DNA of 64,000 bases from Massilia sp. WG5. GTDB lineage: Bacteria; Pseudomonadota; Gammaproteobacteria; Burkholderiales; Burkholderiaceae_D. Positions within the stretch are counted from its first letter, which is position 1, and each line of letters begins with the position of its first letter. The stretch lies in NCBI RefSeq assembly GCF_001412595.2, contig NZ_CP012640.2:1550001-1614000 (forward strand), given 5' to 3'. Shown here in pieces: positions 23,729 through 33,093 of the stretch. The notes under the pieces were generated by a model, which made no database searches, had not been told where the DNA came from, and worked only from the letters and a program-made list of their open reading frames with translations. A program made the position numbers and the translations under genes.

Positions 23729-25684
23729 ATGCGCCTGACTGCCGCCCTGCTGTGCGCCGCCCTGTTCGCGGCCCGCCTGCCCGCCCTCGCCGCGCCGCCC
23801 GCGCCGGCGGTGCCGGTTTCCGCCTTCGTCAACGAAGACCAGTACGCGCTGCCGCGCCTGGCGCCGGACGGCAGGCACATCGCCATCACGGTGCGGATGC
23901 CGTCCGGCGAACGGCCGGTGCCGGTGGTGATGGTGTACTCGCTGCCCGAGCTGAAGGTGGAAGGCGCGATCCGGCTGCCGGCCTTCGAGGTGCCGCTCGA
24001 CTGCCGCTGGGTGAGCAACAGCCGCCTGGTGATTTCGCGCGGCAAGGAGCTCGGTTCGCGCGAAAAGCCGGTGGCGACCGGCGAACTGCTGGCCACCGAC
24101 TACGACGGCAAGAAGCAGGAATACCTGCACGGCTACCGCATGTTCAAGCAATCCTCGCGCGGCGACCGCTACGCCGACGACTACGCCTACGGTTATATCG
24201 AGGACGTCGCGCGCGCCTACGACAACCACATCTTCGTGACCTCGCGCCTGTGGGAGGCCGACCGCACGCTCCTGTTCGACATCGATGCGCGCAGCGCAAT
24301 CCGCAAGCTCCTCGCCGCCCTGCCGGAGCCAGGCCTGGGCTTCCTGCTCCAGCACGACGGCACACCGCGCTTCGCCTACGGCAGCGACGAGGAAAACTAC
24401 GCGGCGCTGTTCCGGCGCAACGACGCCAGCGGCGCCTGGAACAAGGTCGACATCAAGGAGCGCCGCTACACGCCGGTCGCCTTCTCCGCCGACGACACCC
24501 GCTTCGCGGCGCTGGTCTCGAAGTCGGGCGAGCCCGAATCGCTCATCAAGGAGAACCTGCAGACCGGCGAGCGCACCACCCTGTTTTCCGACCCCGTCGC
24601 CGAGCCCACGGGGCTGCTGTACGGCGCCGGGCACGGCCTGCCCTTCGGCGCCCGCTCCGGCATCGGCGTCCCCCATGCGGTCTACTTCGACGAGGACAGC
24701 GAAGACGCGCGCCTGCATAAACTGCTCAGCCAGCAGTTCCCGGGCAGCTGGGTCAGCTTCCACAGCTTCAGCCAGGACGGCAAGCTGCTGCTGTTCGGCG
24801 TCTCCAGCGACCGCGATCCGGGTTCCTACTACCTGTTCAACAAGAATACCGGCAAGGCCGACCTGCTGTTCTCGTCAATGGAAGGCATCGATCCGGAGCG
24901 GATGGCCGCACGCCAGCCGATCAGCTTCCCCAGCCGCGACGGCCATACGCTGTACGGTTTCATGACCGCGCCGCGCGCCCCCGCGGGCACGAAACTGCCG
25001 CTGGTGCTGGTGCCGCACGGCGGCCCGCACTTCGTTGCCGACGACTGGTTCTTCGACACCGACGCCCAGTTCCTCGCCAGCCGCGGCTACGCCGTACTGC
25101 AGGTGAACTTCCGCGGCTCGGACGGGCGCGGCCCGGGCTTCATGCATGCCGGCTACCGTGAATGGGGCGGCAAGATCCAGGACGACCTGGTCGATGGCGT
25201 CAAGTGGGCCATCAAGCAGGGGCTGGTCGATCCGAAGCGGATCTGCGTGGTCGGCGCGAGCTTCGGCGGCTACTCGGCCCTGATGCTGGCCGCGCGCGAG
25301 CCGGACCTGTTCCGCTGCGCGGTCGGCTACGCCGGCGTGTACGACCTGAACCTGATGGCCACGACCGAGGAAGCGAAGAACAACAAGCGCTTCCAGGCCC
25401 AGCTCAAGCGCTTCATCGGCAGCGACAAGGCGGAACTGGACCGGTTCTCGCCGGTGACGCTGGCTGCGCAGATCAAGGCGCCGGTGCTGCTGGTCCACGG
25501 CGGCAAGGACAAGCGCGCCCCGCTCGCGCATGCGGAAGCGATGCGCGCGGCGCTGGTCAAGGCCGGCCATCCGCCCGAGTGGTTCCTCGCGCCGAACGAA
25601 AGCCACGGCTTCTACGACACCGCGAATGTGACCGAGTACTACCAGCGTCTCGAAGCCTTCCTGGCGAAGAACCTGGGACCCTGA
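23729..25684 (+). CDS. Secreted S9 prolyl-oligopeptidase-family serine peptidase
   Basis: 651 aa. ATG 23729 is chosen because GGAG lies 5 nt upstream and the protein begins with a signal peptide (MRLTAALLCAALFAARLPAL, cleavage after ALA). The middle region (about 30-390) is a beta-propeller-like domain and the C-terminus is an alpha/beta hydrolase. The catalytic triad is readable: Ser511 in GASFGGYS, Asp594 in HGGKDKRAP and His626 in NESHGFYD. It resembles acylaminoacyl- and dipeptidyl-peptidases of family S9. It is likely periplasmic and acts in peptide scavenging. Upstream 23562-23728 is the divergent promoter region shared with pnuC. Confidence 0.93.
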   Translation: MRLTAALLCAALFAARLPALAAPPAPAVPVSAFVNEDQYALPRLAPDGRHIAITVRMPSGERPVPVVMVYSLPELKVEGAIRLPAFEVPLDCRWVSNSRLVISRGKELGSREKPVATGELLATDYDGKKQEYLHGYRMFKQSSRGDRYADDYAYGYIEDVARAYDNHIFVTSRLWEADRTLLFDIDARSAIRKLLAALPEPGLGFLLQHDGTPRFAYGSDEENYAALFRRNDASGAWNKVDIKERRYTPVAFSADDTRFAALVSKSGEPESLIKENLQTGERTTLFSDPVAEPTGLLYGAGHGLPFGARSGIGVPHAVYFDEDSEDARLHKLLSQQFPGSWVSFHSFSQDGKLLLFGVSSDRDPGSYYLFNKNTGKADLLFSSMEGIDPERMAARQPISFPSRDGHTLYGFMTAPRAPAGTKLPLVLVPHGGPHFVADDWFFDTDAQFLASRGYAVLQVNFRGSDGRGPGFMHAGYREWGGKIQDDLVDGVKWAIKQGLVDPKRICVVGASFGGYSALMLAAREPDLFRCAVGYAGVYDLNLMATTEEAKNNKRFQAQLKRFIGSDKAELDRFSPVTLAAQIKAPVLLVHGGKDKRAPLAHAEAMRAALVKAGHPPEWFLAPNESHGFYDTANVTEYYQRLEAFLAKNLGP

Positions 25685-25712
25685 GCGGCGCCGACTGCCC
25701 GGATCCGGACAC

Positions 25713-25734
25713 CGCTGCCCGCGCGCGGGCAGCG
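25713..25734. promoter_or_regulatory. 22-bp perfect palindrome, candidate enhancer for the sigma-54 regulator
   Basis: A fully symmetric GC-rich dyad (arms CGCTGCCCGCG and CGCGGGCAGCG) is centred about 77 bp upstream of the start point predicted from the adjacent -24/-12 promoter. That is a normal position for an enhancer-binding protein. No T run follows it on the plus strand, which argues against a simple terminator for the S9 gene ending at 25684. A second short palindrome, CCGGATCCGG, lies at 25699-25708. Confidence 0.5.
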
Positions 25735-25774
25735 CGAGGGCGGCCGGACCGCGTTCCACCCTCTGCCGGCGTGC

Positions 25775-25790
25775 TGGCACGGTGCTTGCA
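25775..25790 (+). promoter_or_regulatory. Sigma-54 (-24/-12) promoter of the ABC exporter operon
   Basis: TGGCACG-N4-TTGCA matches the sigma-54 consensus completely, with GG (25776-25777) and GC (25788-25789) ten bases apart. Transcription should begin near 25801. This places the in-frame ATG at 25798 outside the transcript and selects ATG 25831 as the start of the first gene. The fifth gene of the same operon encodes a sigma-54 activator. Confidence 0.85.
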
Positions 25791-25830
25791 ATGAAGGATG
25801 CATCGCCACTCCTTCAGAACAAGCACCGTC

Positions 25831-27078
25831 ATGGACCAAGCCATCGGCATCCACCTGCTCCGCCGCCGCCGCCACTTCCGGCTCGCCACCGGGCTCCTGC
25901 TGTGCGCCGGCTTCTTCGCGGCGGCCTGGGGCATCAACCGCGCCGTGCGTCCCAGCGTGTCGGCCAGTGAGCTCGTCATCGCCGAAGTCCGGCGCGGCAA
26001 CGTCGACAACACCATCAGCGCCGCCGGCGTCGTCATTCCCGTGCACGAGGAAGTCGTGTCCAGTCCCGGCGCCAGCCGCGTGGCGCGGGTGCTCGCCAAG
26101 CCGGGGCAGCAGGTGAAACAGGGCGAGCTGCTGCTCGAACTGGACGACCGCGAGATCCGCCTGGCCCTGGAAGCGCTGAAGGAGCAGCTCGCGCAGCAGG
26201 AAAACCGCATCGTCGTGCTGCGCCAGGAGATGGAGCAGAAGCTCAAGCAGACCAGGTCCGCCATCGAACTGCTGGAGATCGACCTGCAGTCCAGCCGCGC
26301 ACTGCGCGAGCGCAACCGCAAGCTGCGCGAGAGCGGCCTGGTGTCGGGCCAGGACCTGCTGAGCTCGGAACTCAACGTGCAGCGCAACGAGATCCAGCTG
26401 CGCCAGCAGCGCGAGCTGATCGAAGACACGCGGCGCGGCACCGCCGGCGCCATCGCCGCCGCCAACCTGCAGGAGGCGATCTTGCAGAAGCAGATCGCGC
26501 GGCAGGAAGGCCTGCTCGAGCAGACCCGCGTGCGGGCGCCCTTCTCCGGCATGCTGACCTCGCTGGTCGAGGAGGAAGGCGCCAGCGTCGCCGCCGGCCA
26601 GCTGGTGGCGCGCGTGTCGGAACTGAACAACTACCGGGTCGAAGCGACGGTCTCCGACTTTTACGCGCGCCAGCTGGCGCCCGGCCAGGAAGTGCGCGTC
26701 GAGCAGAACGGCGAGCGGTTCGGCGGGCGCGTGCACACCATCCTGCCCGAAGTCCAGAACGGCACCATCAAGCTGCTGGTCGATCTCGAACAGCCGCACA
26801 ACCAGCACCTGCGCAACAAGATGCGGGTCGACGTCAACATCGTCACCGACCGCAAGGCCGGCGTGCTGGTGATCGACAGCGGCGCCGCCTTCAACGGCAA
26901 GGGCCGCCAGCCTGCCTTCGCGGTGCGCGAGGAGGGCGCGCGCAAGACCTCGCTGACCCTCGGCGCCAGCGACGGCAAGGTGGTCGAGGTGGCGAGCGGG
27001 GCCCGCATCGGCGACCGTTTCATCGTGTCCGATACCAGCGCCTTCAAGGACCTGGACAGCATCCGCATCACGAATTGA
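25831..27078 (+). CDS. Periplasmic adaptor (HlyD/MacA-type membrane-fusion protein)
   Basis: 415 aa. One N-terminal TM helix (about 15-36) anchors it in the inner membrane. A first lipoyl half (VVSSPGASRVARVLAKPGQQVKQGELLLELDD) is followed by a long alpha-helical hairpin (about 105-215, rich in Q, E, L and R) and the second half RVRAPFSGMLTSLVEEEGASVAAGQ, then beta-barrel and membrane-proximal domains. It would bridge the ABC transporter to an outer-membrane channel. No TolC-type gene is in this operon. The start follows from the sigma-54 promoter position; the ribosome site is weak. Confidence 0.9.
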   Translation: MDQAIGIHLLRRRRHFRLATGLLLCAGFFAAAWGINRAVRPSVSASELVIAEVRRGNVDNTISAAGVVIPVHEEVVSSPGASRVARVLAKPGQQVKQGELLLELDDREIRLALEALKEQLAQQENRIVVLRQEMEQKLKQTRSAIELLEIDLQSSRALRERNRKLRESGLVSGQDLLSSELNVQRNEIQLRQQRELIEDTRRGTAGAIAAANLQEAILQKQIARQEGLLEQTRVRAPFSGMLTSLVEEEGASVAAGQLVARVSELNNYRVEATVSDFYARQLAPGQEVRVEQNGERFGGRVHTILPEVQNGTIKLLVDLEQPHNQHLRNKMRVDVNIVTDRKAGVLVIDSGAAFNGKGRQPAFAVREEGARKTSLTLGASDGKVVEVASGARIGDRFIVSDTSAFKDLDSIRITN

Positions 27079-27100
27079 TATCGAGAACAAGGAGAACAAC

Positions 27101-27799
27101 ATGATCAGACTGCACAAGGTCAGCAAGACCTACCGCACCGACAAGGTCGAGACCCTGGCCCTGAAGGACATCGACCTGCACGTCCGCGAGGGCGAATTCG
27201 TCGCCATGATGGGTCCCAGCGGCTGCGGCAAGAGCACGCTGCTGAACATCATCGGGTTACTCGACCGGCCCGGCCAGGGCAGCGTGGAGGTCGGTGGCAC
27301 GTCGATAACGCGCTACGGCGACCGCCAGCTGGCCGCCCTGCGCAACCGCAGCTTCGGCTTCATCTTCCAGAGCTTCCACCTGATTCCGGACCTGCGCGTG
27401 ATCGACAACGTCGAGCTGCCCCTGCTCTACCGCAGCGGCAGCGGCGCCGAACGCCGCCGGCTGGCGAGAGAGGCGCTGGAAAAGGTCGGCCTGGGCGCGC
27501 GCATGGACCACTACCCAAACCAGCTCTCGGGCGGCCAGCAGCAGCGGGTGGCGATCGCGCGCGCCATCGTCGGCCAGCCGAAGGTGCTGCTGGCCGACGA
27601 ACCGACCGGCAACCTGGACAGCAAAATGGGCGAGGAAGTCATGGACATCCTCCTGAAACTCAACCTCGAGGGCACGACCGTGGTGATGGTCACCCACGAC
27701 GAGCGGGAAGCGCGCCGCACGCACCGCATCGTGCGGGTGTTCGACGGCCAGCTGGTCAATTCAGCTGTCGATGCGCCGGAGCCCGCCCATGCTGCGTAA
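27101..27799 (+). CDS. ABC transporter ATPase, MacB/LolD type
   Basis: 232 aa, a single complete nucleotide-binding domain: Walker A GPSGCGKST, Q-loop FQSFHLIPDLRV, signature LSGGQQQRVAIARAI, Walker B VLLADEPTGNLDS and switch histidine MVTHD. The EPTGNLDS block is typical of the LolD/MacB/FtsE branch that works with FtsX-like permeases by mechanotransmission. It lies 22 bp after the adaptor gene with its own AAGGAG, and overlaps the next gene by 11 bp. Confidence 0.95.
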   Translation: MIRLHKVSKTYRTDKVETLALKDIDLHVREGEFVAMMGPSGCGKSTLLNIIGLLDRPGQGSVEVGGTSITRYGDRQLAALRNRSFGFIFQSFHLIPDLRVIDNVELPLLYRSGSGAERRRLAREALEKVGLGARMDHYPNQLSGGQQQRVAIARAIVGQPKVLLADEPTGNLDSKMGEEVMDILLKLNLEGTTVVMVTHDEREARRTHRIVRVFDGQLVNSAVDAPEPAHAA

Positions 27800-29036
27800 C
27801 TACCTGCTGACCGCCTGGAAGGTCTTCATGCGCCGCAAGCTGTTCACCGCGATCAACCTGGCCTGCATCGTGCTTACGCTGGTGGTGCTGATGGTGATCA
27901 CCGCCCTGCTCGAAACGACCTTCCATCCGACTGGCGTCGAAGGCAAGAGCGAGCGTTTCCTGCAGGTGTTCATGGTGCGCATGGACGGACCGAACGGGCA
28001 TGCCAGCAGCATCACACCGCTCGGCTACAAGCTGATCGACAAATATCTCAAGCCGATGCAGGGAATCGAACGGGTCGCCGCGGTGACGATGCCGGGTGCG
28101 GTATCGGTGTACCAGGACGATCGCGTCGCCGAGATGCAGATGCGCCATGCCGACGCCGACTACTGGAAGGTCCTCGACTTCCAGCTGCTGGCCGGACGCC
28201 TGCCGAACGCGGACGACGACATGCTCGGACGGCAGGTCGTGGTCGTCAACCGCAGCAGCGCACATAAGCTGTTCGCCGGCGCCCCCGTCGCCGCCATCGG
28301 CCGCAACATCGACATCGGCGGCCGCCAGTACCAGATCGTCGGCGTGGTCGAGGATGCGATGCACGTGAACGCGTTTTCCGACATCTGGGCGCCCATCTCC
28401 AGCCTCGCCTCGACCGATTACCGGAACGACCTGACCGGCGGCTTCATCGCCCTGATCCTGGCCCGTCAGGCCGCCGACCTGCCACGCATCCGGCGCGATG
28501 TCCAACGCATCGCCGCGAGCGTGGTCCCGGACGACCCGGGTCAGTGGCAGACCGTGCGCTTCTGGGCCGACAGCAAGCTCGACCTGTTCGCCCGCCTGGC
28601 CGTTGGCAGCCTCGACAAAGCCGATTCGGGCGCCGGCAAGCTGCTCGCCATCATCGGCGGGGCGATGCTGCTGTTCATGCTGCTTCCGGCCCTGAACCTC
28701 GTCAACCTGAACACCGGCCGCATCATGGAGCGGCGCGCCGAGATCGGCGTGCGCAAGGCCTTCGGCGCCACCAGCGTCCAGCTGGCGGCCCAGTTCGTGG
28801 TCGAGAACATCCTGCTGTGCCTTGCGGGCGGACTGGTCGCGCTGGCGGCCACCGGCGGCGTCCTTTGGTGGATCGAGAACGCCGGCCTGATCCCCTATCT
28901 GAAGGTGGAAATGGACTTGGCGGTGTTCGGCTATGGGTTGCTGATCGCCACCGTGTTCGGCTTGCTCTCCGGCGCGCTCCCCGCCTGGCGGATGTCGCGC
29001 CTCGATCCCGTGCATGCATTGAAAGGAACTGTCTGA
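27789..29036 (+). CDS. ABC permease 1, FtsX/MacB fold
   Basis: 415 aa. ATG 27789 is chosen because CGGAG lies 8 nt upstream and the first TM then starts at once (LRNYLLTAWKVFMRRKLFTAINLACIVLTL). One TM, a large periplasmic MacB-PCD-like domain (about 45-275), then three C-terminal TMs, with ERRAEIGVRKAFGAT between the first and second of these: the standard mechanotransmission permease layout. It pairs with the following permease as a heterodimer. Confidence 0.9.
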   Translation: MLRNYLLTAWKVFMRRKLFTAINLACIVLTLVVLMVITALLETTFHPTGVEGKSERFLQVFMVRMDGPNGHASSITPLGYKLIDKYLKPMQGIERVAAVTMPGAVSVYQDDRVAEMQMRHADADYWKVLDFQLLAGRLPNADDDMLGRQVVVVNRSSAHKLFAGAPVAAIGRNIDIGGRQYQIVGVVEDAMHVNAFSDIWAPISSLASTDYRNDLTGGFIALILARQAADLPRIRRDVQRIAASVVPDDPGQWQTVRFWADSKLDLFARLAVGSLDKADSGAGKLLAIIGGAMLLFMLLPALNLVNLNTGRIMERRAEIGVRKAFGATSVQLAAQFVVENILLCLAGGLVALAATGGVLWWIENAGLIPYLKVEMDLAVFGYGLLIATVFGLLSGALPAWRMSRLDPVHALKGTV

Positions 29037-30238
29037 TGTTTCGCCACCTGCTGAAACTGACCTGGCAGCGCAAGACCAGGAATTTCATGCTGAGCCTCGA
29101 AATCATGCTCGCATTCGCGGTCGTGTTCGCGATCGCCGCCGCCGCCGTGCGCAGCGTCCAGTTGTACCGCATGCCACTCGGCTTCGACGGCGACGGCCTG
29201 TGGTCGGTCGAGTTGAGACCCGAGAATGGCGGCAAGGGCAGGATCGATGCCGCCACCTACGATACGTTCAAGCGCAGCGTGCTCGGCATGCCCGAGGTCG
29301 TGCATGCCGCCTTTGTCAGCATCGAGCCCTATGCGCTGTCGACCATGAGCACGACCATGAAAGGCCCGGGGGACGTGCGGATCCGAACCGACATGGTGGA
29401 CGCCAGCGACGGCGCGGCGCAGGCGCTGGGCCTCGACCTGGTCGATGGCCGCTGGTTCTCGACGCTCGACGACGGCGGCGCAACGCTGCCGGTGGTGATC
29501 AACCGCCGCCTGGCCCACGCCCTGTTTCCCGGGCAGGCCGCCGTGGGCCGGCAGTTCACCGACACCGACCGCGACCAGAAGCAGGCCTACAAGGTCGTCG
29601 GCGTGGTCGGCGAATACCGTGGCAAGGGCGAGCTGATGACGCCGGAGAACTTCGCCTTCGTGCGCTTTGCTCCCGGCACTGGCGTGGACACCGGTCGCGA
29701 CCCGCGCGTGCTGGTGCTGAAGCTCAGGTCGGGCACCCCACGCAGTTTCGAGACCCGCCTGAACCGCCGGCTGAAGGGCGTGCACAACGACTGGTCGTAC
29801 CAGATCACGCCGCTGTCAGCGCAGCGCAGCTCGACCTTGAGAGCCCGCTTCGCCCCACTCGTCATCATCGCCACGATTGCCGCCTTCGTGCTGCTGATGG
29901 TCGCCTTCGGCCTGTTCGGCACCTTGTGGCAGAACACGCACCAGCGCATCCCCGAGATCGGCCTGCGCCGCGCTGTCGGCGCGCGCGCCGCCGACATCTA
30001 TGGCCAGATCGTCGCCGAGCAGCTGCTGCTCAGCACCCTGGCAATGGTGCTGGGACTGGTGCTGCTGGTGCAGCTGCCCTTGACCGGCGCGCTGGGCGAG
30101 ACCCTGAACTGGACGGTCTTCCTCGGCGCCGCCGGGCTGTCGATGGGCGTGATCTATCTGCTATCCTTGCTGTGCTCGCTGTACCCGGGCTGGCGCGCGA
30201 GCCGCCTGAGCCCGACCGAAGCGCTGCACTACGAATAA
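29036..30238 (+). CDS. ABC permease 2, FtsX/MacB fold
   Basis: 400 aa. The start is fixed by the TGATG overlap with permease 1. It has the same topology: one N-terminal TM (about 17-40), a periplasmic domain (about 42-275), then three C-terminal TMs with QRIPEIGLRRAVGARAADIY in the coupling position and an end LSPTEALHYE. The two permeases differ clearly in their periplasmic domains, so the exporter is a heterodimeric type IV-like system for peptides, lipids or drugs. Cargo unknown. Confidence 0.9.
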   Translation: MFRHLLKLTWQRKTRNFMLSLEIMLAFAVVFAIAAAAVRSVQLYRMPLGFDGDGLWSVELRPENGGKGRIDAATYDTFKRSVLGMPEVVHAAFVSIEPYALSTMSTTMKGPGDVRIRTDMVDASDGAAQALGLDLVDGRWFSTLDDGGATLPVVINRRLAHALFPGQAAVGRQFTDTDRDQKQAYKVVGVVGEYRGKGELMTPENFAFVRFAPGTGVDTGRDPRVLVLKLRSGTPRSFETRLNRRLKGVHNDWSYQITPLSAQRSSTLRARFAPLVIIATIAAFVLLMVAFGLFGTLWQNTHQRIPEIGLRRAVGARAADIYGQIVAEQLLLSTLAMVLGLVLLVQLPLTGALGETLNWTVFLGAAGLSMGVIYLLSLLCSLYPGWRASRLSPTEALHYE

Positions 30239-30263
30239 TCAGTGAGAGACTCGCATCAAGCCT

Positions 30264-31667
30264 ATGGAAGCAACACGGGAATCAACACGCAAGCGACGCA
30301 TCCTGATCGTCGACGACGACAGCGCGGTACAGGTCTCGCTGGCCCTGCTGCTCAAGCAGTCCGGCTTCGAGGCGCAGTGCGCCGACGGCCCCGAACAGGC
30401 CCTGGCCATGCTGGCGTCGGCGCCGGCCGACCTGGTTCTGCAGGACATGAACTTCTCGCTGCAGACCAGCGGCGAGGAAGGGCTCGACCTGCTGGCCCGC
30501 ATCAAGCAGCAGTATCCCGCCCTGCCGGTGCTCCTGATGACGGCCTGGGGCTCGATCGCCCTGGCGGTGCGGGGCGTGAAGGCCGGCGCCGCCAATTTCT
30601 TCACCAAGCCCTGGGACAACACCCAGCTTGTCGCGCTGGCCGAGGCCACGCTGGACCTGCTTGCGCCGGCCGCCGCGCCGCGCCCGACACGGCGCTCGCT
30701 CGATGCACAGTGTGATTTTTCCGGCATCGTCGGCGAGCACCCGAAGCTGCTGAAGGTGCTGGAGACGATTGCCCAGGTGGCGCGCACCCGCGCCCCGGTC
30801 CTGATCCTCGGCGAGAGCGGCACCGGCAAGGAGCTGATCGCCGACGCCATCCACCGCAACAGCCCGCGCGCGGAACACCCGATCGTCAAGATCAATATGG
30901 GCGCGATTACCTCCACGCTGTTCGAGAGCGAGATGTTCGGCCACGTGCGCGGCGCCTTCACCGATGCGCGCAGCGACCGCAAGGGCTACATCGCCAGTGC
31001 CGACAAGGGCACCCTGTTCCTCGACGAGATCGGCGAGCTGCAGCGCGGCGACCAGGTCAAGCTGCTGCGCGTGCTGCAGGACCAGCGCTACCAGCCGGTC
31101 GGCGCCAGCGCTACGTCCCAGGCCGACCTGCGCGTGGTGTCGGCCACCAACCGCGAACTGGCGGAACTGGTGGCGAGCGGCGAATTCCGCGAAGACCTGT
31201 TCTACCGCCTGAACCTGATCACGATCCGCCTGCCGCCGCTGCGCGAGCGGCGCAGCGACATCCCGCTGCTGGCGCGCCACATCGCCGCCCGGGTCGCCGA
31301 CGGCTACGGCCTGGGCGAGGTCGTGCTGGCGCCGGACGCGCTGGACTGGCTGTCGAGCCAGCCCTGGCCCGGGAATATCCGCCAGCTCAGGCAGACCCTC
31401 GAACGGGCCCTGCTCCTGGCCGGCAAGCCGCAGCTGGGACAGGCCGACTTCGTGGCCGCCAGCGCGGTCGACGAAGGGGTGCCGGGCGCGCGCCTGGGCG
31501 TGGACGGCATGACGCTCGAACAGGTCGAGCGCCACATGATCGAACAGGCGCTGCAGCAGCACGGCGGGAACATCTCGCGCATGGCGAAGGCGCTCGGCCT
31601 GTCGCGCACGGCCCTGTACCGGCGCCTCGAACGCCACGGGCTCGGCGGCGGCGTGCGCGAGGAATGA
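30264..31667 (+). CDS. Sigma-54-dependent NtrC-family response regulator
   Basis: 467 aa. A receiver domain (about 11-125) has phospho-acceptor Asp61 in LVLQDMNF and a conserved KPWD lysine. The AAA+ domain (about 150-385) has Walker A GESGTGKE and Walker B TLFLDEIGEL. The sigma-54-contacting loop reads GAFTDA (230-235) instead of GAFTGA, with threonine kept. A C-terminal Fis-type helix-turn-helix is NISRMAKALGLSRTALYRRLERHG. It is the predicted activator of the -24/-12 promoter at 25775 that drives its own operon. Confidence 0.95.
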   Translation: MEATRESTRKRRILIVDDDSAVQVSLALLLKQSGFEAQCADGPEQALAMLASAPADLVLQDMNFSLQTSGEEGLDLLARIKQQYPALPVLLMTAWGSIALAVRGVKAGAANFFTKPWDNTQLVALAEATLDLLAPAAAPRPTRRSLDAQCDFSGIVGEHPKLLKVLETIAQVARTRAPVLILGESGTGKELIADAIHRNSPRAEHPIVKINMGAITSTLFESEMFGHVRGAFTDARSDRKGYIASADKGTLFLDEIGELQRGDQVKLLRVLQDQRYQPVGASATSQADLRVVSATNRELAELVASGEFREDLFYRLNLITIRLPPLRERRSDIPLLARHIAARVADGYGLGEVVLAPDALDWLSSQPWPGNIRQLRQTLERALLLAGKPQLGQADFVAASAVDEGVPGARLGVDGMTLEQVERHMIEQALQQHGGNISRMAKALGLSRTALYRRLERHGLGGGVREE

Positions 31668-33064
31668 CGCTGCCGGCACTGACGCTCCGGACGCGGCTCG
31701 CGGCCTACCTGGCCGTGCTGCACCTGGCATTGGGCGGCTGCGCGATGCTGCTGTTGCCGGCGAGTCCGCTGCTGTTCGTGGGCGCCGAACTGCTGCTGGC
31801 CGCCAGCCTGGCGCTGGGCTGGCGGCTGGTGCGGCGCGCGCTGGAGCCGCTCGGCTACACGCGCCAGTTCCACGACCTGCTGCAGGACCAGCAGTACGCG
31901 TCGCGCCTGGCCGCGCCCGGCGTGACGGAACTGGACGACCTGGTCGGCATGTTCAACGGCATGCTGAGCGCCCTGCACCGCGAGCGCCTGGCGATCGGCG
32001 AACAGCAGGGCTTCCTGGAGCGCCTGCTGGAAGCCACGCCGAGCGCGGTGCTGGTGTTCGACTTCGACCACGCCATCAGCCTGGTAAACGCCAGCGCCGG
32101 CGCCCTGCTGGGCCTGGACGCGCCGCTCGGCAAGCCGCTGTCGACCTGGAACGATGACGACGCCGGCTTCGATCCGGCGCTCGACGAGCGCGGCCGCGCG
32201 CGCAGCCGCGACCTGGTGCGCCAGCTCGACGCCCTCGCCCTCGGCGACAGCCGCCTGCTGGTCGACACCGAGGGACGGCGCTACCGGGCGCAGCGCAGCC
32301 GCTTCTTCGACCGCGGCTTCGCCCGCCACTTCCTGATCGTCGAAGAGCTGACCGCCGAACTCGAGGACTCGGAGCGCGCCACCTATGCGCGCCTGATCCG
32401 CGTGCTGGCCCACGAAGTGAACAACACGGTGGCGGCCACCGGCTCGGTGCTGGATTCCCTGCTGACCTACCGCGGCCAGCTGGCGGAGCGCGACGCCGGC
32501 GACTTCGTCACCGCGATCGTCGCGGTCAAGCGCCGCAACGTGAGCCTGGGCGAGTTCATCGACCGCTTCACCCGGGTCGTCAAGATGCCGGCGCCGGAAC
32601 TGCGCCCGGCGCGCCTGCAGGACGTGGTCGACGACATCCTGTGGCTGAACCGGGACCTGTGCAATGCGCGCGGCATCCAGCTCGGCTGGAGCCGCTGCGA
32701 CGCGGTGGCGCCGCTGCCGCTGGACGTCCAGCTGATCGAGCAGGCGCTGCTGAACGTGGTGAAGAATGCGATCGAAGCGGTCGCCGAGCGCAATGCGCGC
32801 GACGGGTCGACCGGCGGCGCGATCCGCGTCGAGCTGGAAAACCTGGGCGAGCGCGTGCGCCTGTCGGTGATCGACTCCGGCGGCCTGCTGGAAGACGCGC
32901 CGGTGCACCGCCTGTTCACGCCCTTCTTCAGCACCAAGAAGGGCGGCCAGGGCATCGGCCTGATGTTCGTGCGGGAGGTGCTGCAGCGGCATGGGGCCAA
33001 CTGCGCGCTGGCGGCGGCGGGGGCGCAGGAGACGCGCTTCGATATCTGGTTTCCAGCGGCTTAA
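31664..33064 (+). CDS. Sensor histidine kinase of the exporter operon
   Basis: 466 aa, overlapping the regulator gene by 4 bp (ATGA). Two N-terminal TM helices (about 14-34 and 36-56) have almost no periplasmic loop between them, so it senses within the membrane or cytoplasm. A PAS-like segment (about 120-200) precedes the dimerisation region with His250 in VLAHEVNNTV. The ATP-binding domain follows with LLNVVKNAIEAV (N box), VIDSGG (G1) and GGQGIGLMFV (G2). The NN after the histidine resembles NtrY-type kinases that pair with sigma-54 regulators. It may detect cargo or envelope damage. Confidence 0.93.
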   Translation: MTLPALTLRTRLAAYLAVLHLALGGCAMLLLPASPLLFVGAELLLAASLALGWRLVRRALEPLGYTRQFHDLLQDQQYASRLAAPGVTELDDLVGMFNGMLSALHRERLAIGEQQGFLERLLEATPSAVLVFDFDHAISLVNASAGALLGLDAPLGKPLSTWNDDDAGFDPALDERGRARSRDLVRQLDALALGDSRLLVDTEGRRYRAQRSRFFDRGFARHFLIVEELTAELEDSERATYARLIRVLAHEVNNTVAATGSVLDSLLTYRGQLAERDAGDFVTAIVAVKRRNVSLGEFIDRFTRVVKMPAPELRPARLQDVVDDILWLNRDLCNARGIQLGWSRCDAVAPLPLDVQLIEQALLNVVKNAIEAVAERNARDGSTGGAIRVELENLGERVRLSVIDSGGLLEDAPVHRLFTPFFSTKKGGQGIGLMFVREVLQRHGANCALAAAGAQETRFDIWFPAA

Positions 33065-33093
33065 AAACGTCGTCCCGCGGCTTAAGAACGTCA

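Noticed and set aside
25798..25830. ATG 25798 as the start of the adaptor gene
   Set aside because: The sigma-54 promoter places the transcript start near 25801, after this ATG, and the purine-rich tract directly abuts it without spacing.
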